Part shown: in pieces, positions 13,031 to 24,401 of the stretch | How the letters are laid out: each line of letters opens with the position of its first letter | How positions within the stretch are numbered: the stretch's first letter is position 1 | NCBI RefSeq assembly: GCF_022539505.1 | Contig: NC_061510.1 | Location: forward strand, 100,828,292 to 100,892,291 | DNA from: Lolium rigidum | Taxonomy: Eukaryota; Streptophyta; Magnoliopsida; Poales; Poaceae | Length of the DNA stretch: 64,000 bases | Direction of reading: 5' to 3' | Translations under genes and position numbers: made by a program | The notes under the pieces: model-generated | The model's input: the letters and a program-made list of their open reading frames with translations, nothing else | Database searches by the model: none | What the model was told of the DNA's origin: nothing

Positions 13031-13339
13031 GAGCCAGGGTTCCTCTCTTCTGAAGACACCACCTCGTCCTTAGTGACTGTTGGTAGTGGTACAATCTCCT
13101 GAATAGGAACTATGCACTTGCCCACTTTCTCTATTGCATGTACAACTCGGGATGGCTGTTCACTCTCCTCTATGTAGGGTAACACAAAACCACTACGAAG
13201 AAAAGTTTTGTAATCCTCCCAAGTTTCAGCCAATTCACCTTTGTCCACCGCATCATGCCAGCAACGTTCTAATGCCTCGTCCACATGTCGTAGAGCAAGA
13301 TAATATGCATAAGATCCATTGAACTTTCGATTGTATATG

Positions 13340-14936
13340 TGATGCGTGTAGTTGACACGTCCGTTGGGAACCCCAAGAGGAAGGTGTGATGCGCACAGCA
13401 GCAAGTTTCCCTCAGTAAGAAACCAAGGTTTATCGAACCAGTAGGAGCCAAGAAGCACGTTGAAGGTTGTTGGTGGCGGAGTGTAGTGCGGCGCAACACC
13501 AGGGATTCCGGCGCCAACGTGGAACCTGCACAACACAATCACAGTACTTTGCCCCAACGTAACAGTGAGGTTGTAAATCTCACCGGCTTGCTGTAAACAT
13601 AGGATTAGATGTATAGTGTGGAAGATGATGATTGTTTGCAAAGAACAGTAAAGAACAATTGCAGTAGATTGTATTTCAGATGTAAAGAATAGGACCGAGG
13701 TCCACAGTTCACTAGTGGTGTCTCTCCCATAAGATAAGCAGATGTTGGGTGAACAAATTACAGTTGGGCAATTGACAAATAAAGAAGGCATAACAATGCA
13801 CATACATATATCATGATGAGTACTATGAGATTTAATCTGGGCATTACGACAAAGTACATAGACCGCTATCCAGACATGCATCTATGCCTAAAAGTACACC
13901 TTCGAGTTATCATCCGAACCCCCTCCGAGTATTAAGTTGTAAACAACAGACAATTGCATTAAGTATGGTGTGTAATGTAATCAACACAAATATCCTTAGA
14001 CAAAGCATCGATGTTTTATCCCTAGTGGCAGCAGCACATCCACAACCTTAGAACTTTCTGTCACTGTCCCAGATTTAATGGAGGCATGAACCCACTATCG
14101 AGCATAAATACCCCCTCTTGGAGTCACAAGTATCAACTTGGCCAGAGCCTCTACTAGCAACGGAGAGCATGCAAGAACATGAATAACATATATGATAGAT
14201 TGATAATCAACTTGACATAGTATTCAATATTCATCGGATCCCAACAAACACAACATGAAGGATTACAAATAGATGATCTTGATCATGATAGGCAGCTCAC
14301 AAGATCTAACATGATAGCACAATGAGGAGAAGACAACCATCTAGCTATCGCTATGGACCCATAGTCCGGGGGTGGACTACTCACACATCGATCCGGAGGT
14401 GATCATGGCGATGAAGAGACCTCCGGGAGATGATTCCCCTCTCCGGCAGGGTGCCGGAGGCGATCTCCTGAATCCCCCGAGATGGGATTGGCGGCGGCGG
14501 CGTCTCTGGAAGGTTTTCCGTATCGTGGCTCTCGGTACTAGGGGTTTCGCGACGAAGACTTTAAGTAGGCAGAAGGGGAGGTCAAGGGGCGTCACGAGGG
14601 GCCCACACAACAGGGCCGCGCGGCCAGCACCTGGGCCGCGCCGCCCTAGTGTGTCGCCACCTCGTGGCCCCACTTCGTTTCCTCTTCGGACTTCTGGAAG
14701 CTTCGTGGAAAAATAGGACCACGGGCGTTGATTTCGTCCAATTCCGAGAATATTTCCTTACTAGGATTTCTGAAACCAAAAACAGCAGAAAACAAGAATC
14801 GGCTCTTCGGCATCTCGTCAATAGGTTAGTGCCGGAAAATGCATAATAATGACATATAATGTGTATTAAACATGTGAGTATCATCATAAAAGTAGCATGG
14901 AACATAAGAAATTATAGATACGTTTGAGACGTATCA
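13340..14936 (-). repeat. 3' LTR of Athila-type element 1
   Basis: Reads TGATACGTCTCAAACG...ACACGCATCA on the minus strand. It pairs with the LTR at 18635-20231. Many of the differences between the two fall at CAG/CTG sites. Confidence 0.92.
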
Positions 14937-17500
14937 AGCATCCCCAAGCTTAGTTCCTACTCGCCCTCGAGTAGGTAAACGATAACAAAGATAATTTCTG
15001 AAGTGACATGCTATCATAATCTTGATCATACTATTGTAAGCATATGAGATGAATGCAGCGATTCAAAGCAATGATGAAGATAATGAGTAAACAAATGAAT
15101 CATATAGCAAAGACTTTTCATGAATAATACTTTCAAGACAAGCATCAACAAGACTTGCATAAGAGTTACTCATAAAGCAATAAATTCAAAGTAAAAGCAT
15201 TGAAGCAACACAATGGAAGATATAAGTTTCAGCGGTTGCTTTCAACTTCAACATATATATCCCATGGATAATTGTCAACACAAAGTAATATAACAAGTGC
15301 AATAGGTAAACATGTAAGAATCAATGCACAGAGCTGATACAAGTGTTTGCTTCTGGGATAGAAAGAATAGGTAACTGACTCAACAATAAAGTAGAAGATA
15401 GGCCCTTCGCAGAGGGAAGCATTGATTACTATATTTGTGCTAGAGCTTTTCATTTTGAAAACAAGAAACAATTTTGTCAACGGTAGTAATAAAGCATATG
15501 TGTTATGTATAAGATATCTTATAAGTTGCAAGCCTCATGCATAGTATACCAATAGTGCTCGCACCTTGTCCTAATTAGCTTGGATTAACACGGATTATCA
15601 TTGCATAGCATATGTTTCAACCAAGTGTCACAAAGGGGTACCTCTATGCCGCTCTGTACAAAGGTCTAAGGAGAAAGCTCGCATTGGATTTCTCGCTTTT
15701 GATTATTCTCAACTTAGCCATCCATACCGGGACAACATAGACAACGAGATAATGGACTCCTCTTTAATGCATAAGCATTCAACAACGATTAATATTCTCA
15801 TAAGAGATTGAGGATTATTGTCCAAACTGAAACTTCCACCATGAATCATGGCTTTAGTTAGCGGCCCAATGTTCTTCTCTAACGAGTATGCATACTCAAA
15901 CCACTTGATCATGAAAATCGCCCTTACTTCAGACAAGACGAACATGCATAGCAACTCACATGATATTCAACAAAGGTAAAAATTGATGGCGTTCCCAGAA
16001 ACATGGTTACCGCTCAACAAGCAACTTATTAAGAAATAAGACACATAAGTACATATTCTTCACCACAATAGTTTTTAAGGCTACTTTCCCATGAGCTATA
16101 TATTGCAAAGACAAAGAATAGAAATTTTAAAGGTAGCACTCAAGTAATGTACTTTGGAATGGCAGAGAAATACCATGTGGTAAGTAGGTATGGTGGACAC
16201 AAATAGCATGGTTATTGGCTCAAGGATTTGGATGCACGAGAAGAATTCCTCTCAATACAAGGCTAGGCTAGCAAGGTTGTTTGAAGCAAACTCAAGTATA
16301 AAAGGTGCAGCAAAGCTCACATATGAACATATTGTAACTATTATAAGACTTTACATTGTCTCCTTGTTGTTCAAACACCTCAACCAGAAAATATCTAGAC
16401 TCTAGAGATCAATCATGCAAACCAAATTTTAACAAGCTCTATGTAGTTCTTCATTAATGATTACAAGGTACATGATGCAAGAGCTTAAACATGATCTATA
16501 TGAGCACAACAATTGCCAAGTATCACATTATTCAAGACATTAAACCATTTACCACATGCGGTATTTTCCGTTTCCAACCATATAACAATGAATGAAATAG
16601 TCCAACTTTCGCAATGAACATTAAGAATAAAGCTAAGAACATATGTGTTCATACGAAACAGCGGAGCGTGTCTCTCTCCCAAACAAAGAATGCTAGGATC
16701 CGATTTATTCAAACAAAAACAAAAACAAAAACAAACAGACGCTCCAAGTAAAGCACATAAGATGTGACGGAATAAAAATATAGTTTCACTAGAGGAACCT
16801 GATAAGTTGTCGATGAAGAAGGGATGCCTTGGGCATCCCCAAGCTTAGACGCTTGAGTCTTCTTAAAATATGTAGGGATGAACCACGGGGGCAGCCCCAA
16901 GCTTTGACTTTTCACTCTTCTTGATCATATTGTATCATCCTCCTCTCTTGACCCTTGAAAACTTCCTCCACACCAAACTCGAAACAAACTCATTAGAGGG
17001 TCGAGTGCATAATTCATATATTCAGAGGTGACATAATCATTCTTAACACTTCTGGACATTGCAAAAAGCTACTGAAAGTTAATGGAACAAAGAAATCCAT
17101 CAAACATAGCAAAAGAGGCAATGCGAAATAAAAGGCAGAATCTGTCAAAACAGAACAGTCCGTAAAGACGAATTTTAAAGAGGCACCAGACTTGCTCAGA
17201 TGAAAATACCCAAATTTAATGAAAGTTGCGTACATATCTGGGGATCACGCACGTAAATTGGAAGATTTTTTTAAATTTTCTACAGAGACTACTGCTCAAA
17301 TTCGTGACAGCAAGAAATCTGTTTCTGTGCAGTAATCCAAATCTAGTATTGACTTTACTATCAAAGACTTTACTTGGCACAACAATGCAATAAAATAAAG
17401 ATAAGGAGAGGTTGCTACAGTAGTAACAACTTCCAAGACTCAAATATAAAATAAAAGTGCAGAAGTAAAATAATGGGTTGTCTCCCATAAGCGCTTTTCT
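14937..17500 (-). other. noncoding 3' interior of Athila-type element 1
   Basis: This AT-rich stretch of about 2.5 kb lies between the protease remnant and the 3' LTR. It is the reverse complement of the corresponding part of the element at 35888-42736 and, near its end, of 1-373. No reverse transcriptase, integrase or other domain could be read in any frame. Confidence 0.7.
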
Positions 17501-18405
17501 TTAACGCCTTTCAGCTAGGCGCAGAAAGTGTGTATCAAGTATTATCAAGAGACGAAGCATCAACATTACCTCGGGCTTTACGCCTACCCTTCTTATTCTT
17601 TTTCTTATCCTTTGGTTTAGGGAATACATGTCTACCCCCGGTGTAGAGGTGAATTTTAGGGTGCCTTCTCCCACATCTATGACTGCTCCCAATAGTTTCA
17701 GCAGGGATCTTCCGAGTGTGATTTGTCCTGTTCCTACACATTCAATAACAAGATAATCAGTGGATAATGTTCTTCCAAGAATGATTGTATGCACACCCTC
17801 GGCTATTCCCTTAGGAATTATAACAGAGTTATCAATAAGAGTTATTCCTTCTCCCCTTCAACGAGTCCCTGCAGTGTCAAAGATTCATAAATACTCTTAG
17901 GCATAAGGCAAAATTCAGACATAATATCACAATTGGCATGAAAAGTTTCACCACCTATAACAACTTTAATAGTAGGGTCCCATATTGAAGGTTCGGAGTT
18001 CACCAAAACTTGATCAAGACGGTTACGAACATAACTATAATTTTTTTCCAAGCAAGATGCACTTGTCTCAAGAGTGTTTAATCTATTATAAATGCTAATA
18101 AGAGCTGAATCAAAGTTATTAGCTGAACTATGTGATGCAACCAATATTTTTGTGGCATTAAAAGCTTGATCCCCATTGCAATGAAGGAAATCTCCTCCCA
18201 CTACAGCATCCAAGGCATATCTATAGCGAATCATAAGCCCAAAATAAAAGTTACTAAGGAGCAAACTTAGAGTCATTTGAGGTTCAGCTTTACGATAAGA
18301 ATCAAAAATTCTGGACCAAGCATCTTTAAAACTCTCCTCATCCCCTTGTTTAAAAGTGAAGACTAATTCCTCAGGTGAAGAAGTAACAGGTGCAGAGCTA
18401 GACAT
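17501..18405 (-). pseudogene. gag-protease remnant of Athila-type element 1
   Basis: Starting at ATG 18405, the frame has a gag-like segment (FTFKQGDEESFKDAWSRI, about residues 18-36) of the sort seen in Athila/gypsy gag proteins. It leads straight into a retropepsin-like fold with CDIMSEFCLMPKSIYESL, then VIIPKGI and LGRSLLKLLGAVID. The usual Asp-Ser/Thr-Gly of the protease is replaced by Asp-Ile-Met. The first frame stops at 17842 and the protease C-terminal half continues in another frame. No nucleocapsid knuckle or polymerase follows. Confidence 0.75.
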
Positions 18406-18634
18406 GATAACAAAAGTAAAATGCAAGTAACTAATTTTTTTGTGTTTTTAATATGGAGAACAAGACAATAAATAAAGTAAAACTAGCAACTAATTTTTTT
18501 GTGTTTTTGATATAAGAGCAAACAAAGCAGTAAATAAAATAAAGCAAGACAAAAACAAAGTAAAGAGATTGGATGTGGGAGACTCCCCTTGCAGCGTGTC
18601 TTGATCTCCCCGGCAACGGCGCCAGAAATTTGCT

Positions 18635-20231
18635 TGATGCGTGTAGTTGACACGTCCGTTGGGAACCCCAAGAGGAAGGTGTGATGCGCACATCAGCAAG
18701 TTTCCCTCGGTAAGAAACCAAGGTTTATCGAACCGGTAGGAGCCAAGAAGCACGTTGAAGGTTGTTGGTGGCGGAGTGTAGTGCGGCGCAACACCAGGGA
18801 TTCCGGCGCCAACGTGGAACCTGCACAACACAATCACAGTACTTTGCCCCAACGTAACAGTGAGGTTGTCAATCTCACCGGCTTGCTGTAAACAAAGGAT
18901 TAGATGTATAGTGTGGAATATGATGATTGTTTGCGAAGAACAATAAAGAACAATTGCAGTAGATTGTATTTCAGATGTAAAGAATAGGACCGGGGTCCAC
19001 AGTTCACTAGTGGTGTCTCTCCCATAAGATAAGCAGATGTTGGGTGAACAAATTACGGTTGGGAAATTGACAAATAAAGAAGGCATAACAATGCACATAC
19101 ATATATCATGATGAGTACTATGAGATTTAATCGGGGCATTACGACAAAGTACATAGACCGCTATCCGAGCATGCATTTATGCCTAAAAGTCCACCTTCGA
19201 GGTTATCATCCGAACCCCTCCAGTATTAAGTTGTAAACAACGAGACAATTGCATTAAGTATGGTGCGTAATGTAATCAACACAAATATCCTTAGACAAAG
19301 CATCGATGTTTTATCCCTAGTGGCAACGAGCACATCCACAACCTTAGAACTTTACGTCACTCGTCCCGGATTTAATGGAGGCATGAACCCACTATCGAGC
19401 ATAAATACCCCCTCTTGGAGTCACAAGTATCAACTTGGCCAGAGCCTCTACTAGCAACGGAGAGCATGCAAGAACATAAATAACATATATGATAGATTGA
19501 TAATCAACTTGACATAGTATTCAATATTCATCGGATCCCAACAAACACAACATGAAGGATTACAAATAGATGATCTTGATCATAATAGGCAGCTCACAAG
19601 ATCTAACATGATAGCACAATGAGGAGAAGACAACCATCTAGCTACTACTATGGACCCATAGTCCAGGGGTGGACTACTCACACATCGATCCGGAGGCGAT
19701 CATGGCGATGAAGAGACCTCCGGGAGATGATTCCCCTCTCCGGCAGGGTGCCGGAGGCGATCTCTGAATCCCCGAGATGGGATTGGTGGCGGCGGCGTCT
19801 CTGGAAGGTTTTCCGTATCGTGGCTCTCGGTACTGGGGGTTTCGCGACGAAGACTTTAAGTAGGCGGAAGGGCAGGTCAAGGGGCGTCACGAGGGGCCCA
19901 CACAACAGGGCCGCGCGGCCAGCACCTGGGCCGCGCCGCCCTAGTGTGTCGCCACCTCGTGGCCCCACTTCGTTTCCTCTTCGGACTTCTGGAAGCTTCG
20001 TGGAAAAATAGGACCCTGGGCGTTGATTTCTTCCAATTCCGAGAATATTTCCTTACTAGGATTTCGAAACCAAAAACAGCGAGAAAACAACAAGCGGCTC
20101 TTCGGCATCTCGTCAATAGGTTAGTGCCGGAAAATGCATAATAATGACATATAATGTGTATAAAACATGTGAGTATCATCATAAAAGTAGCATGGAACAT
20201 AAGAAATTATAGATACGTTTGAGACGTATCA
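18635..20231 (-). repeat. 5' LTR of Athila-type element 1
   Basis: Followed on the minus strand by the primer site TGGCGCCGTTGCC at about 18610-18622. It is bounded outside by the target duplication ATATG (20232-20236). Confidence 0.92.
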
Positions 20232-21012
20232 ATATGCGACATCGCGCAAAACCCAACTCCATGTTCCTCTCCCAATCTTCATACTCCTGAACTGTCGCAA
20301 GACGGTGTAGATACCAACGAAGTCTGGATGGCGGACGCCGTTCTCCCTTCAAGCTGTCCAGATAGTCATTGAAAACCATACTAGATTTCTTCGGAAGAGT
20401 ACACCTCATGCCCAGAACATCGCCCGGAAATGAAGTAGCATCATCAGCAGTAACAACCAACTTCGCCGGAGAATCAATAGAAGCAGCAGCAGCTCGCCCA
20501 GCCCAGATCCCGGTTGGACCGGCCTGGGAACCGGATGAACCGGTCCAGGACCCGGTTGGACCGGCCTGGGCGCCGGTTGGTCCGGTCCAGGACCCGGTCT
20601 GACCGGCCTGGACGCCAGCTGGGGCGCCCGACTCCCCTGGACTTGGCCCGGTTGGCACCGGCCTGGGGTCCGGTCTGGGCCGGGTGTGCCGGTCTGGGGC
20701 CCGGTTTGGCCGGATCTGGGACTGGTCCGACCGGTCCTGGGTCCGGTTGACCTGCCCGAAAACCGGATCTGGTCGCGAATGTGTGTCTTCTTCCCGATTC
20801 CAGACGCGATTTTTCGCGATTTTGACCTCCAAAACAGCCAATGGATGACCTGCAAACTGCACCAGAACAACTCCAAACTTCCTCCAACCAACCTCCTTCG
20901 ACCGAGAGCCAAACGCCTCCGATCTAGAGCCAACCTTCACCTATGCAAACCGATCTAGATGAGATCGATCAACAAAACCTCGCCGTGAGCAACCCAGAAA
21001 GTTGATACCACA

Positions 21013-21568
21013 TGATAAGGGGGAACCCAGCAGATCCTCCTGGGTGTTTCTCGATCTTTCACAGCGAGAACCCGGGTAGATAGAATCTCCCAACAACGCG
21101 ATGAATGCAGCCTGGAGAAGAGGGAACGAATCCAGCAAGCAACGGATCGATGAACGATGCGCCTCAAAACCTTGAGCTAGACAATCCTTGATGAACACAA
21201 GAACCTTCGCAGCGGATATAATAGATAAACGGCAACGCCGTACCCCCGGAGGGATGATACACGTGAACACACGCAATGGGGAAAACCCTAATCTTTAGTC
21301 TAAACTTAGCTATCCCAAACCCTAGCCGTCCCTCCACCATATATGAGGGGTGGGGTGGCCGGCCAGCCCTTATTGGGCCTAACCTAATTCGACTTGGACA
21401 GGCCCAAGTCAAATAGACACAACTTAAAACCCTAATTTGGCCCACCACATGACCTGGCTACATTATTATTTCCTAATAACAAGACTATGATAAAATACTG
21501 GTACAACCTTAGACCTAATTATCATATCAATGGATGTCCTAGTGTACTAGGCCTGGATATCCATATCA
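21013..21568 (-). repeat. array LTR D
   Basis: LTR between internal domains 3 and 4, about 556 bp. Confidence 0.88.
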
Positions 21569-23845
21569 TCTCTCCCCTTCTTCGAGAAGCGTTGTCCCCA
21601 ACGCGTGAGGTTCTTCAAGAAAAAGGTGACGTGATATGCACATGACACGTCCTCGCCGTCCTCAAGTCTGGCTTGCCTTCCACACCACATCCTCCCTCGC
21701 GGCCTTCTCGACTTGATACAACACTTGGCGCCTCCTTTCATCCCCACATGAGCTTGAACTTCGGCGCCAATTCCTTCTTCTTGCGAAGTTTTGACGGACC
21801 CTTGTGTCGCTGCACATGACCCTGCACAAGATGTGTAATTCCTGGGCCACATAGATGTCTAACACGTCAATCGTTGCCTCGATGCATCCGTGGTGTCGCG
21901 GAAAACTGGACTGCAGTACTCCGAGCACGGTAGTGCCGCTGCCCACTGTCTCCACTGACACGCTCGCCTCCCACTCCTCCCACACGCATCTGCGCCATAT
22001 GTCTTGAATCACCATCGGCACAAACATCATCGATCTGCATACTAGCATCAACACAAACTGGAACTGTAGCACATGCTGCAACATCCACATCAACAACAAG
22101 TGTAGCTTCATCCGGCTTGTCACCAACAAGAACTGGCTTGTCATCTACAGGCATGGCTGAAACATCACCAACATCAATGGTCGGAACATCATGCACCTCT
22201 TGCTGCACTTTAGGCTTGTGCAACTTCTCTTTACGCACCACTAACTCCACATCGGACTTGATATGATCATCACCCATAGGCTTCAAAGTCCGCTGTTTGC
22301 CACCATGCATAAAACAATATGTATTTGCTCACCCAGCATGTGTCACATTGCGATCATACTGCCATGGACGCCCAAGTAGAAATCCGCACACCTCCAATGG
22401 CAACACATCGCACTCTATCTCATCAACATACTCATCAACTGTAAATGGCACACGCACCTTGTGAGTAATCTTCAGCATACCACAGCTATTCAACCACTCA
22501 AGACGTTTAGGTTCGGGAAGACGCCATGTAGACAACCCCAATGCCGCCACCATCGCCTTGCTAATGGCATTAGTACAGCTACCACCATCAACCATCAACT
22601 TACAAGCCTTGCCCTTGATAAAGCACTGAGTCTGAAACAAACTCCACCGCTGAACCTTGTCAACTGACTTGCAAGCATCATCTTGTACCTTCTTGAGTTG
22701 CATATTCAGCCCGCTCAATGGTACATCCTCCTCAACAGTCACAATAGCGCTCTTGGTATCAGAGCCAGGGTTCCTCTCTTATGAAGACATCACCTTGTCC
22801 TTAGTGACTGTTGGTAGTGGAACAATCTCCTGAATAGGAACTATGCACTTGCCCACTTTCTCTATTGCATGTACAAATCGGGATGGTTGTTCACTCTCCT
22901 CTATGTAGGGTAACACAAAACCACTACGAAGAAATTTTTTGTAATCCTCCCAAGTTTCAGCAAATTCACCTCTGTCCACCGCATCATGCCAGCAACGTTC
23001 TAATGCCTCATCCACACGCCGTAGAGCAAGATAATATGCATAAGATCCATTGAACTTCCGATTGTATATGCGACATCGCGCAAAACCCAACTCCATGTTC
23101 CTCTCCCAATCTTCATACTCCTGAACTGTCACAAGACGGTGTAGATACCAACGAAGACTGGATGGCGGACGCTGTTCTCCCTTCAAGCTGTCCAGATAGT
23201 CATTGAAACCCATACTAGATTTCTTCGGAAGAGTACACCTCATGCCCAGAACATCGCCTGGAAATGAAGTAGCATCATCAGCAGTAACAGCCAACTTCGC
23301 CGGAGAATCAACAGAAGCAGCAGCAGCTCGCCCAGCCCAGATCCCGGTTGGACCGGCCTGGGAACCAGATGAACCGGTCCAGGACCCGGTTGGACAGTTC
23401 TGGGCGCCGGTTGGTCCGGTCCAGGACCCGGTCTAACCGGCCTGGACGCCGGCTGGGGCGCCCGACTCCCCTGGACTTGGCCCGATTGGCACCGGCCTGG
23501 GGTCCGGTCTGGGCCGGGTGTGCCGGTCTGGGGCCCGGTTTGGCCAGATCTGGGACTGGTTTGATCGGTCCTGGGTCCGGTTGACCTGCCCGAAAACCGG
23601 ATCTGGTCGCGAATCTGTGTCTTCTTCCCGATTCCAGACGCGATTTTTCGCGATTTTGACCTCCAAAACAGCCATGGATGACCTGCAAACTGCACCAGAA
23701 CAACTCCAAAGTTCCTCCAACCAACCTCCTTCGACCGAGAGCCAAACGCCTCCGATCTAGAGCCAACCTTCTCCGATGCAAACCGATCTAGATGAGATCG
23801 ATCAACAAAACCTCGCCGTGAGCAACCCAGAAAACTGATACCACA
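21569..23845 (-). pseudogene. array internal domain 4: gag-protease reading with an extra stop
   Basis: Same organisation as the other copies. The repetitive N-terminus and gag-like part are at about 23781-22779, the protease-like part at 22742-22329 and the tail at 22310-21662. It carries a TAA in place of GAA near 22786, plus the TGA after the protease domain shared with copies 2 and 3. Near 22015-22035 it reads CATCGGCAC and CATCGATC where other copies read CATCAGCAC and CATCAGTC. Confidence 0.75.
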
Positions 23846-24401
23846 TGATAAGGGGGAACCCAGCAGATCCTCCTAGGTGTTGCCCGATCTTTCACAGCGA
23901 GAACCCGGGTAGATAGAATCTCCCAACAACGCGATGAACGCAGCCTGGAGAAGAGGGAACGAATCCAGCAAGCAACGGATCGATGAACGATGCGCCTCAA
24001 AACCTTGAGCTAGACAATCCTTGATGAACACAAGAACCTTCGCAGCGGATATAATAGATAAACGGCAACGCCGTACCCCCGGAGGGATGATACACGTGAA
24101 CACACGCAATGGGGAAAACCCTAATCTTTAGTCTAAACTTAGCTGTCCCAAACCCTAGTCGTCCCTCCACCTTATATGAGGGGTGGGGTGGCTGGCCAGC
24201 CCTTATTGGGCCTAACCTAATTCGACTTGGACAGGCCCAAGTCAAATAGACACAACTTAAAACCCTAATTTGGCCCACCACATGACCTGGCTACATTATT
24301 ATTTCCTAATAACAAGACTATGATAAAATACTGGTACAGCCTTAGACCTAATTATCATATCAATGGATGTCCTAGTGTACCAGGCCTGGATATCCATATC
24401 A
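23846..24401 (-). repeat. array LTR E
   Basis: Rightmost LTR (5' LTR in element orientation). It ends CATATCA directly before the outer target duplication CAAAA at 24402-24406. Confidence 0.88.

Larger units (their letters stand above)
13340..20231 (-). mobile_element. complete Athila-type (Sabrina/WHAM-like) non-autonomous LTR retrotransposon
   Basis: Two LTRs of equal length (13340-14936 and 18635-20231, 1597 bp each) flank a 3.7-kb interior. The target duplication ATATG is present at 13335-13339 and 20232-20236. On the minus strand the 5' LTR is followed by TTTCTGGCGCCGTTGCCGGG, the primer site typical of Athila-type elements, and the 3' LTR is preceded by AAGCTTGGGGATGCT. The interior has a gag-protease reading but no reverse transcriptase, RNase H or integrase. 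Confidence 0.92.
11637..21012 (-). pseudogene. array internal domain 3, split by two later insertions
   Basis: The same gag-protease reading is cut into pieces. The tail is at 11637-12378, the protease domain at 12397-12837, a middle gag-like piece at 13031-13339 and the Pro/Gly-rich N-terminal part at 20232-20940. It is interrupted by a hAT-like element (12838-13030) and an Athila-type element (13340-20231). It shares the TGA after the protease domain with copies 2 and 4. With both insertions and their target duplications removed, its length matches the other copies. Confidence 0.8.
5418..24401 (-). mobile_element. head-to-tail tandem array of a small LTR retrotransposon (5 LTRs, 4 internal domains)
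   Basis: LTRs start at 5418, 8251, 11081, 21013 and 23846. The spacing is about 2833 bp once the two insertions in copy 3 are removed. Each LTR is about 556 bp, TGATAAGG...CATATCA on the plus strand. The element reads on the minus strand: the tRNA-Met-type primer site TGGTATCAG follows the LTR end by two bases, and the purine tract GAAGAAGGGGAGAGA directly precedes the other LTR. The duplication CAAAA occurs only at the outer edges (5413-5417 and 24402-24406), so one insertion later expanded. No reverse transcriptase or integrase is present, so the family is non-autonomous. Confidence 0.88.

Noticed and set aside
14372..14716. Open frames on both strands in the GC-rich part of the Athila-type LTR (also at 19678-20200)
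   Set aside because: Same LTR sequence on both strands and no family resemblance. These are by-products of GC-rich sequence.
20369..20958. Plus-strand open frames across the CCGGT-rich block
   Set aside because: They are antisense to the gag-like ORF and arise from the tandem repeat. The minus strand has the protein conserved in all copies.
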